Below are positions 46,201 to 51,159 of a stretch of DNA of 51,159 nucleotides, in pieces; position 1 is the stretch's first letter; each line of letters starts with the position of its first letter. Position numbers and translations under genes: made by a program. The stretch lies in assembly GCA_947623925.1 (NCBI GenBank), contig CANQID010000005.1, positions 1 to 51,159 on the forward strand, written 5' to 3'. The notes under the pieces are model-generated. The model was not told where the DNA came from. It searched no databases and saw nothing but the letters and a program-made list of their open reading frames with translations. The DNA is from an uncultured Bacilli bacterium. Its GTDB lineage: Bacteria > Bacillota_I > Bacilli_A > RF39 > UBA660.

Positions 46201-46321
46201 TTTTGCAACCTTTTCTATTTTCTATTGTTTCATCTAGTATATCTTCTTTTTCCCAACCTTGTAATATTTGTTGTTCTACATTGTATATATCCTCTTTACT
46301 TAAACTTTTAAATTTTCCCAT
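43229..46321 (-). CDS. ileS: Isoleucyl-tRNA synthetase, eukaryote-like (IleRS2) type
   Basis: Charges tRNA(Ile). About 1030 residues. The active-site region reads TANGMPGIHHMMAKF followed by GWDTHGLPVE, and the KMSKS loop reads GKKMHKSKGN; these and the long C-terminal domain are those of the IleRS2 form. IleRS2 enzymes are known to be poorly inhibited by mupirocin. The usual C-terminal Cys4 zinc finger of bacterial IleRS1 is absent; a zinc-like CxxC..CxxC (CSCGHEE, CKKCGN) sits mid-protein. The ORF track starts 32 codons upstream inside the T-box terminator; the ATG at 46321 has GGAGG 5 nt before it. Confidence 0.95.
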   Translation of the reverse strand: MGKFKSLSKEDIYNVEQQILQGWEKEDILDETIENRKGCKNFVFYDGPATANGMPGIHHMMAKFLKDTFCKYKTMQGYRVLRKVGWDTHGLPVELQVEKELGFTGKKDIEKYGIKEFNQKCRESVWKNESAFSDLTKKMGQFIDLKNPYVTYDNNYIETEWWILKKFFDEGLFYEGHKILPYCSRCGTGLASHEVAQGYKEDTVNTVIVPMKKKDEDVYFLVWTTTPWTLIANVALCVNPNEEYVKVESQGYKFILASKLASKVLGDEYKVLETYKGSQLEYVEYEQLIPEIDVKGKAFFVTNDEYVTMEDGTGIVHIAPAFGEDDAKVGKNYNLPYVNPVGEDGKYLVGPWKDMLVFDADIEVIKYLKENDKLFKKIKMVHNYPHCWRCDTPLLYYSKPSFYLEVTKLKDKIIENNKKINWYPSYIGEKRFANWLENLNDWAISRNRYWGTPLPLWRCSCGHEEMIGSREELKEKAIEDIDAKTIDLHRPYVDEIHIKCKKCGNSMSRVTDVIDCWFDSGSMPFAQYHYPFENQNLFEDQFPADFISEGIDQTRGWFYVLLVISTFVKGTSPYKNVLVNDLLLDKYGKKMHKSKGNAINPFSLIEQYGADTIRFYLPYTSPVWTPIKFDEEGLKEIYSKYINTFKNTYSFFEMYANADNVDPREYSVDIKDRDITDRWLISKLNKLIKDVTLAYEEYDLNKITKYIITFLNDDLSNWYIRSNRRRFWESELTDSKKAVYLTTYETLLTLTKLTAPITPYISEEIYRCLTDKKSVHLEDFPKYDNTLIDEKVEEQMDLIRDICSLGRFAREEVKIKVRQPISELILDSSYEKIISNLYTIIEEELNVKKIVFIKEMDKYMEYIIKPNFREVGKLFGPKVNMFAETLKTLTHEQISTLREKEITINFDGQELVVTPNMVDINVKVKEGYCSSNNGKTFVILNTELTEDLIIEGIARELIRKIQSIRKEMDLVITDRINVYYNGNEKLEKTLQNHSDFIKNETLTLSLIKDETLTEAYDINDINVYLKVEKA

Positions 46322-46372
46322 ATAAACCTCCATTATATAATTATTAATAACTATTAAAAATATAACTGTATT

Positions 46373-46563
46373 AAAAAAACTCAATCCAATTAAGGACGAG
46401 TTTTCCCGCGGTACCACCTTATTTTATAAATAAATATACACTTAAAACTATAACGCGTTACCGTTTTTATCTTATCCATAAAAAACATCAAGAGTGATCT
46501 ATATATTATTTAGTTATTAGTTTACACCTACCACTAACTCTCTTTAAACATCAATAATATATC
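46373..46563 (-). promoter_or_regulatory. T-box riboswitch of ileS (specifier AUC)
   Basis: Minus strand: Stem I elements AGAGAGTTAGTGGTAGG and GTAAACTAAT, specifier loop ATATAGATCACTC giving ATC (Ile), T-box core AAGGTGGTACCGCGG, and a terminator of AAAACTC with GAGTTTT enclosing TCC/GGA and followed by T. Uncharged tRNA(Ile) should allow read-through. Confidence 0.9.
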
Positions 46564-46569
46564 GTCTCT

Positions 46570-46599
46570 ATCATATGTTTTAAAAATCGACTTTTTCAA
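46570..46599 (-). promoter_or_regulatory. Candidate ileS promoter inside the end of divIVA
   Basis: TTGAAA and TATGAT separated by 18 nt, overlapping the last codons of divIVA. Transcription from the sepF promoter could also read into ileS. Confidence 0.5.
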
Positions 46600-47038
46600 T
46601 ATCATTTATAGCATCCATTTGTGTTTGTATAATATCTCTTAGTCTTCGTTTGAATACATTTATATTTTTTCTAAGCATGTTTGCTTCCATCTCTGTTTTT
46701 TCAGCTCTAAGTAATGCCTCATTTACTATTCTACTTGCATTTGATTTAGCATCTTCTATTAATGTTTCACTTTCTTTTATAGCAGAAACTTTTATTTGCT
46801 CACTTGTTCTTTGAGCCATCATTATTGCTTTATTCAAGGTATTTTCCATTCTTTCATATTGTTCAAGTTTTTCTTTCAAATGAACATTTTCTTGTTCATA
46901 ATGTTGAAGTTCTTGTATCTTTTTGTCTTTTTCTTTACCTTCAGCAATCATTTTTTCTACTTGAGTAATTACTTGATCTAAAAAAGCATTGACTTCTTCA
47001 GGATCGTAACCACGAAGTGCTCGATTAAATTTTTCCAT
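46580..47038 (-). CDS. divIVA: DivIVA-family cell division/polarity protein
   Basis: Curvature-sensing coiled-coil protein that marks division sites and poles. 152 residues: N-terminal membrane-binding motif FNRALRGYDPEEVNAFLDQV, then two long coiled-coil stretches rich in Glu/Lys. The usual N-terminus is slightly shortened. The ATG at 47038 follows AGAGGTG and is preferred over the track's GTG. Gene order sepF-divIVA-ileS is the conserved end of the division cluster in Bacillota; ylmG and ylmH, which often lie between, are missing. Confidence 0.92.
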   Translation of the reverse strand: MEKFNRALRGYDPEEVNAFLDQVITQVEKMIAEGKEKDKKIQELQHYEQENVHLKEKLEQYERMENTLNKAIMMAQRTSEQIKVSAIKESETLIEDAKSNASRIVNEALLRAEKTEMEANMLRKNINVFKRRLRDIIQTQMDAINDIEKVDF

Positions 47039-47101
47039 ATCTTTCACCTCTTGGTACTACTTGATATTGTAGCACACACAAACTTTTTTTTCAAACATTT
47101 T

Positions 47102-47518
47102 TTACCATTCGATATTTATATCATCATTATCATGGATATCTTTTCCATCCTTTTCATCAGAAATTGTACCTTGTATATCTACATTGTTCGGTGTACACAA
47201 AAATATTCCTCCACCAATTTTTTGTATATCTCCACCTATAGCATATATTGTTCCACTCAAAAAATCAACTATTCTCTTTGCTTGATCAGATGTAACTCTT
47301 TTTAAATTAACTACAACAGTATTTCTATTTTTTAAATGATCAACAATTTGTTGTGATTCAGAGTAAGCTCTAGGTTCTAGTAAAATCATTTTACTTCCAC
47401 CATTATTTTCTTTTAATGCTTCTTCTGGTTTTAGTGAATAATAAGTATCTTCAACTCCCTCAACACCAAAAACATCATTGTCTTCATCTTTAAACCATTT
47501 TTTTAAATTTAGTCCCAT
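47102..47518 (-). CDS. sepF: Cell division protein SepF
   Basis: Membrane-tethering partner of FtsZ. 138 residues with the N-terminal amphipathic helix (MGLNLKKWF), a short acidic linker and the SepF core: [51 protein letters not shown] and FLCTP. Somewhat short linker, as in small genomes. Shares an operon with divIVA, which starts about 60 nt downstream. Confidence 0.95.
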   Translation of the reverse strand: MGLNLKKWFKDEDNDVFGVEGVEDTYYSLKPEEALKENNGGSKMILLEPRAYSESQQIVDHLKNRNTVVVNLKRVTSDQAKRIVDFLSGTIYAIGGDIQKIGGGIFLCTPNNVDIQGTISDEKDGKDIHDNDDINIEW

Positions 47519-47554
47519 TTTAATTCCTCCTAATATCTGACTCTACTATACATA

Positions 47555-47563
47555 ATTATAACA
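47555..47563 (-). promoter_or_regulatory. Extended -10 promoter of sepF-divIVA
   Basis: TGTTATAAT on minus, about 37 nt before the sepF ATG; GGAGGA ribosome-binding site downstream. Confidence 0.65.
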
Positions 47564-47566
47564 TAA

Positions 47567-47608
47567 AAAAATAAAAAGAAAACACTTTTTTATTTTCTTT
47601 TTATTTTT
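47567..47608 (-). terminator. Terminator of the 21-residue-repeat protein gene
   Basis: AAAATAAAAAGAAAA and TTTTCTTTTTATTTT form a 15-bp A/T-rich stem overlapping the end of the coding region, then a T-run on minus. Confidence 0.7.
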
Positions 47609-49461
47609 TCTCGCTCTATTTCTATTTTTTCTCTATTTTCCATTCTTTTTATTAATAATTGTCTTTTTACCTCATTGCTACATATTAATTTATTTATATC
47701 AAAATTATCTGGTAACTCTAAGCCTTCTGCACTTGTCAAACTTCTTAAACTTAAATATCCACCTATATGGCTTGGTAATTTCAAACCTTTCGCATTTGTC
47801 AAACTATATAAATCTAAATCCCCACCTATATAGTTTGGTAATTCTAATCCTTTGGCACTTGTCAAACTTTTTAAACTTAACCTTCCACCTATATATCTTG
47901 GTAAATTCAAGCCTTTCGCACTTGTTAATCTTTCTAAATTTAAACTTCCATCTATACGGTTTGGTAAATTCAAGCCTTTCGCACTTGTTAAACTGAATAA
48001 AAATAAACCTTCACCTATATGGCTTGGTAATTTCAAGCCTTTCGCACTTGTTAAACTGCCTAAAAATAAATTTCCACCTATATAGCTTGGCAAGTTCAAA
48101 CCTTTTGCACTTGTTAAACTTCCTAAATTTAAATCTCCACCTATATATCTTGGTAATTTCAAGCCTTTCGCACTTGTTAAACTGCTTAAATTTAAATCTC
48201 CATAATGATATTTTATATTTCCACTTAATACTTCTTCTTTTGTAAACGATATTTCTTCTTCTTTACAATCAAATGCAATTGCTAAATCTTTTCTTATATT
48301 TCTATTATCTTTTATCTCCTGTATTCTTGGATCCTCTTCATATCCAAATCCTATTATTTTATCATCTATCTCATATAAAAATCTTAAATCTTCTTTTGTT
48401 AATTCTACTTTATTTTCAAATTTTGTATACACATATGTAAGCATTTCCATATCTTTTACTTTTTTTAAATATTCTTCTTTATCTGGAAATTCATTTAGTT
48501 TTTCTTTTACTATTTTTTCCATATTGGATTCTATATTTTGATTTTTTGCTACCCCTCTTATTTCACCTATTCTATTACCTTCCATTCTTATAGCTATTCT
48601 TGGTATTGTGAATTTTCTTTCTTTATCTTTTGTATAATATACATAGAAATCTCCTCCAATTATATGTGTTCTTGCCGTTTCTATTCCTCCTGCTGTACAC
48701 CAACCTGTTCCTTTCCCATGTATATCATTAAATAATATTTCTGGATTACTTCCTTGATTATATTTTTTCCATATGCCTTCTTCTGAATTTGCTGTTTCTT
48801 TATTTACTCTATCTAATTTCTTTGTTATATATGAATATATTTTTGTAAAACTTCCATTATTTAATAATTTTTCTAATTCTTCATCTAATATTTCTTCTTT
48901 ATTTAATACTTTTACAAGTTCTGAATATAACATAGCAATTGCTTCTCTATTTATTTCTATAAATGGTTTTGTCGTACTTGGCGTCCTTTTTGTATATTCA
49001 CTTTTTTCTTTATCATATACTCCTAATTTTAACATTCCTTGAAATGTATAATATTTAAACCATGTTGGATAATAAGATGTTTCTTCACTTGTAAAATATT
49101 CTAACCATCTATCTATTGAATCTTCTTGCTCTTTTATTATTGTTTCTATTGCTTCTTTCTTTAATTGTTCATTATATTTTATATGACCATATCCTCTTTC
49201 TAAGGCTATTCTTTCTTCTAATCTAAAATATGAATCTGGTACATTTTCTTTTTTTATTACATATTTATCATAATAGTATTTTTTTAATAGACTTAATTTA
49301 TTTTTCTCTACTGCTCTTTTTGTTACTTTTTCTATTCTATCCATATATCTTTCTACTTTTTTATTTTTATCATCACTTGGTTTTGATGTATGCATTACTT
49401 CTTCTTTTAAATGCAAATCTTTATATATTTTATTTAAAAACTCTATCCCACTATTTTTCAT
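47590..49461 (-). CDS. Large protein with WCTA motif and eight 21-residue repeats
   Basis: 623 residues, no signal peptide or membrane helix. The N-terminal ~400 residues are helical and charged and contain GKGTGWCTAGGIETARTH followed by GGDFYVYYTKD, RIAIRMEGNRIGEIRG and KNQNIE; the block resembles the WCTA-type core of PcfJ-like plasmid/phage proteins and of other gut-bacterial unknowns, but I cannot assign a function. The C-terminal region (about 420-585) is eight tandem units of SLTSAKGLxLPxYIGGxLxLx, a leucine-rich-repeat-like solenoid likely to bind another molecule. Own promoter and terminator. Placed between sepF and glyS as a single-gene insertion in a housekeeping region. Confidence 0.8.
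   Translation of the reverse strand: MKNSGIEFLNKIYKDLHLKEEVMHTSKPSDDKNKKVERYMDRIEKVTKRAVEKNKLSLLKKYYYDKYVIKKENVPDSYFRLEERIALERGYGHIKYNEQLKKEAIETIIKEQEDSIDRWLEYFTSEETSYYPTWFKYYTFQGMLKLGVYDKEKSEYTKRTPSTTKPFIEINREAIAMLYSELVKVLNKEEILDEELEKLLNNGSFTKIYSYITKKLDRVNKETANSEEGIWKKYNQGSNPEILFNDIHGKGTGWCTAGGIETARTHIIGGDFYVYYTKDKERKFTIPRIAIRMEGNRIGEIRGVAKNQNIESNMEKIVKEKLNEFPDKEEYLKKVKDMEMLTYVYTKFENKVELTKEDLRFLYEIDDKIIGFGYEEDPRIQEIKDNRNIRKDLAIAFDCKEEEISFTKEEVLSGNIKYHYGDLNLSSLTSAKGLKLPRYIGGDLNLGSLTSAKGLNLPSYIGGNLFLGSLTSAKGLKLPSHIGEGLFLFSLTSAKGLNLPNRIDGSLNLERLTSAKGLNLPRYIGGRLSLKSLTSAKGLELPNYIGGDLDLYSLTNAKGLKLPSHIGGYLSLRSLTSAEGLELPDNFDINKLICSNEVKRQLLIKRMENREKIEIEREKIKRK
47712..48207 (-). repeat. Eight in-frame 63-bp tandem repeats
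   Basis: Units of 63 bp (21 codons) repeat about eight times in the 3' third of the 623-aa gene. Recurring blocks on the plus strand include TTTCGCACTTGTTAAACT and CCACCTATAT. Variation is concentrated at codons 9, 12, 13 and 17-21 of the unit. Confidence 0.92.
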
Positions 49462-49488
49462 AAAATCACCAACACTTTTTTAGCGTTT

Positions 49489-49517
49489 ATTATAACTAGT
49501 TTTTATAAATAAATCAA
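49489..49517 (-). promoter_or_regulatory. Promoter of the 21-residue-repeat protein gene
   Basis: TTGATT and TATAAT separated by exactly 17 nt, about 27 nt before the ATG. The -35 overlaps the tail of the glyS terminator. Confidence 0.75.
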
Positions 49518-49545
49518 TAAAAAAATGTGCTTAACACATTTTTAA
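49517..49545 (-). terminator. glyS terminator
   Basis: AAAATGTG and CACATTTT form an 8-bp stem with a 5-nt loop and a T-run on minus; the stem overlaps the stop codon. Confidence 0.85.
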
Positions 49546-50897
49546 AATTTAATATTATTTGATATATAATTAACAAGTTCATCTATTTTTAATGTTACTT
49601 GCTCCATTGTATCCCTATCTCTAATAGTTACTGTATTATTATTTAATGTATCATCATCTATAGTTATACAATATGGAGTTCCAATAACATCTTGTCTTCT
49701 ATATCTTTTACCTATATTTCCACTTTCATCATATGTTACCATAAAGTTTTTACAAAGCATATTATATACTTCTAAAGCTTTTTCACTATGAATTTTTTTA
49801 ACAAGTGGTAAAACACAAGCCTTATAAGGCGCTAAAGCAGGATGAAAATGCATTATTTCTCTTGTATCTCCACTTTCTAAAGTTTGACATTCGTATGCAT
49901 CACATAATATAGCAAGTGTAAGCCTATCACATCCTACTGATGATTCTACTACATATGGTATATATTTCTCATTTGTTTCAGGGTCTAAATATTCCATTGA
50001 TTTTTTAGAATATTCTTGATGTCTTGATAAATCATAATTAGTTCTATTATGTGTACCCCAAAGTTCACCAAAACCAAAAGGAAATAAATATTCTATATCA
50101 CATGCTTCTTTAGCATAATGCGCTAATTTATCATGATCTTTAAATCTTAAATTTTCTTTTTTTATTCCTAAATCATATAAAAAATTCATTGCTTTTTCTT
50201 TATATTGTTTATAAAATTCACTGTCAGTTCCTTCTTTACAAAATAATTGATGTTCCATTTGTTCAAATTCAATTGTTCTAAATGTAAAATTACCGGGAGT
50301 TATTTCATTTCTAAAAGATTTTCCTATTTGACCTATTCCAAAAGGTATTTTTGCTCTAGCAGTTCTATACACATTTAAAAAATTTACAAATTCACCTTGT
50401 GCAGTTTCAGGTCTTAAATATACAAGACTACTTGAATCTTTAACAACTCCTCTATTAGTTTCAAACATTAAATTAAATTCCCTAATATCAGTATAATTAC
50501 TTTTGCCACATTTTGGACAAGGTATTTTATTATCTCTTATATATTTAATCATTTCTTCATCTGTCAAAGTATCAGGGTTTATTTTATCTGTAAAACCTGA
50601 AATTAAATTATCTGCTCTATGCCTAGTTTTACATTCCTTACAATCTACTAATGGATCTGTAAAACTTCCAACATGTCCACTTGCTTCCCAAACACGAGGA
50701 TTCATAAAAATTGCCGCATCTACTCCATAACTGTTCATGCTTTCTTGAACAAACCTTTTCCACCATAATTTTTTTACATTGTTTTTAAGTTCAACTCCAA
50801 CAGGACCATAATCCCATGTATTTGCAAGTCCATCATATATTTCACTTCCTTGAAATATAAATCCATATTGTTTACATAAATTAACTATTTTTTCCAT
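49542..50897 (-). CDS. glyS: Glycyl-tRNA synthetase, homodimeric (alpha2) type
   Basis: Charges tRNA(Gly). 451 residues, single-chain archaeal/eukaryotic-like type rather than the bacterial GlyQ/GlyS tetramer. N-terminal CKQYGFIFQGSEIYDGLANTWDYGPVG, class II motif 2 (FRNEITPGNFTFRTIEFEQMEHQ), motif 3 (SVGCDRLTLAIL) and the C-terminal anticodon-binding domain are clear. A Cys pair set (CKECKTRH, CPKCGKSNY) suggests a zinc site. ATG preceded by AGGAGG. Preceded by a T-box core. Confidence 0.96.
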   Translation of the reverse strand: MEKIVNLCKQYGFIFQGSEIYDGLANTWDYGPVGVELKNNVKKLWWKRFVQESMNSYGVDAAIFMNPRVWEASGHVGSFTDPLVDCKECKTRHRADNLISGFTDKINPDTLTDEEMIKYIRDNKIPCPKCGKSNYTDIREFNLMFETNRGVVKDSSSLVYLRPETAQGEFVNFLNVYRTARAKIPFGIGQIGKSFRNEITPGNFTFRTIEFEQMEHQLFCKEGTDSEFYKQYKEKAMNFLYDLGIKKENLRFKDHDKLAHYAKEACDIEYLFPFGFGELWGTHNRTNYDLSRHQEYSKKSMEYLDPETNEKYIPYVVESSVGCDRLTLAILCDAYECQTLESGDTREIMHFHPALAPYKACVLPLVKKIHSEKALEVYNMLCKNFMVTYDESGNIGKRYRRQDVIGTPYCITIDDDTLNNNTVTIRDRDTMEQVTLKIDELVNYISNNIKF

Positions 50898-50904
50898 TTT
50901 TTCC

Positions 50905-51028
50905 TCCTAAAAAATAAAATCTCCTAGAATTATAAGGACGAGTTTACCCGCGGTTCCACCTTACTTATTCTAGAAGAATCTCTCATAACATATTACTGGT
51001 AGGTTTCCAAGCCCGTCATCGTATTTAC
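50905..51028 (-). promoter_or_regulatory. Short T-box-like leader of glyS (Gly, possible GGC specifier)
   Basis: Minus strand: T-box core AAGGTGGAACCGCGG with downstream ACTCGTCCTT pairing; GGC occurs in GACGGGCTTGG upstream. The arms CTTCTAGAAT and ATTCTAGGAG (9 of 10 Watson-Crick, one G-U) bracket the core and are followed by TTTTATTTT. Only about 80 nt separate the predicted start from the core, and the AGAGAGTTAGTGG and GGTG..AACTAAT elements of Stem I seen in the other two leaders are absent. Confidence 0.7.
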
Positions 51029-51034
51029 AAATAG

Positions 51035-51063
51035 ATTATATCATTAGATTACAAATTTGTAAA
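51035..51063 (-). promoter_or_regulatory. glyS promoter
   Basis: TTTACA and TATAAT exactly 17 nt apart, with TGA before the -10 (extended). Confidence 0.8.
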
Positions 51064-51102
51064 TAATAAAATTATTTTATTATAATTTTATACAATACAT
51101 AG

Positions 51103-51154
51103 TGACCCCAGGTTATTATGTATTTTTTGATGATAGGAGTATAATAACAGGTCA
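51103..51154. other. Imperfect inverted repeat at the right edge
   Basis: TGACC pairs with GGTCA and GTTATTAT with ATAATAAC, separated by a 4-nt bulge on one side and a 21-nt loop. Comparatively G/C-rich for this window. No T-run, so not a normal terminator; the window ends 5 nt later, so its context is unseen. Confidence 0.5.
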
Positions 51155-51159
51155 GAAGG

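Noticed and set aside
46322-46417. N-terminal extension of ileS in the ORF track
   Set aside because: It translates the T-box terminator; the real start has a GGAGG site at 46321.
47712-48207. Regular ~63-bp repeats that could suggest a CRISPR array
   Set aside because: The units are in frame, encode a 21-residue protein repeat inside a 623-codon gene, and have no spacer/repeat alternation.
47733-48245. Plus-strand ORFs opposite the repeat protein
   Set aside because: They are low-complexity mirror frames of the 63-bp repeats, without ribosome-binding sites.

Overview
The window reads as a chromosomal segment of a very AT-rich, low-GC Gram-positive bacterium (Bacillota, standard code: TGA acts as a stop in tightly overlapping genes and Trp is TGG). 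A SigK-type sporulation sigma factor, SepF and DivIVA, a PASTA-kinase/phosphatase pair, RNase J, T-box leaders, class-B-like sortases and an Asp-tRNA(Asn) amidation operon all fit that group. Its compact housekeeping genes and extreme AT content recall uncultured gut Bacilli or Mollicutes relatives, but no rRNA or ribosomal protein gene is present to fix the lineage. Most genes lie on the minus strand; pyrG, rnjA, sigK, one sortase and the first small ORF are on plus.

Layout. 1-5.7 kb: a small unknown gene, a TPR-repeat protein, a small HExxH protein and uvrA, whose promoter carries a near-perfect LexA (SOS) operator between -35 and -10. 5.7-8.3 kb: pyrG and a VanY-like D,D-carboxypeptidase. 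8.3-13.4 kb: rlmN-prpC-prkC-rsgA-rpe as one overlapping operon. 13.4-19.1 kb: a membrane zinc-ribbon protein, ftsY-(small membrane protein)-ylxM-herA, and a pair of unknown ORFs that may be one broken gene. 19.1-25.2 kb: rnjA converging on queA-(HExxH protein)-miaA with a terminator embedded in both coding ends, then eno. 25.2-31.3 kb: an accessory surface locus with two class-B-type sortases, two NPxTG-anchored surface proteins and a decayed insertion sequence. 31.3-36.6 kb: gatC-gatA-gatB-aspS behind a T-box whose specifier looks like AAC (Asn). 36.6-39.5 kb: a GH43 glycosidase and a Cys-containing repeat surface protein that share a near-identical N-terminal membrane-anchor module; the second has a run of ten G in the promoter spacer. 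39.6-43.1 kb: PrsW-type membrane protease, an unknown protein, sigK, and a double-length ThyX-like protein. 43.2-51.1 kb: sepF-divIVA, T-box-controlled ileS (eukaryote-like IleRS2 type), a protein with eight 21-residue repeats, and glyS behind an unusually short T-box leader.

Themes. Tightly packed operons (ATGA and TAATG overlaps) are separated by clear intrinsic terminators and by promoters dominated by an extended -10 (TGnTATAAT). The accessory content is mostly cell-surface: sortases, NPxTG substrates, anchored GH43 and a putatively phase-variable repeat protein. The most striking signal is the G10 tract placed so that the -35/-10 spacing of that surface-protein promoter is exactly 17 nt.
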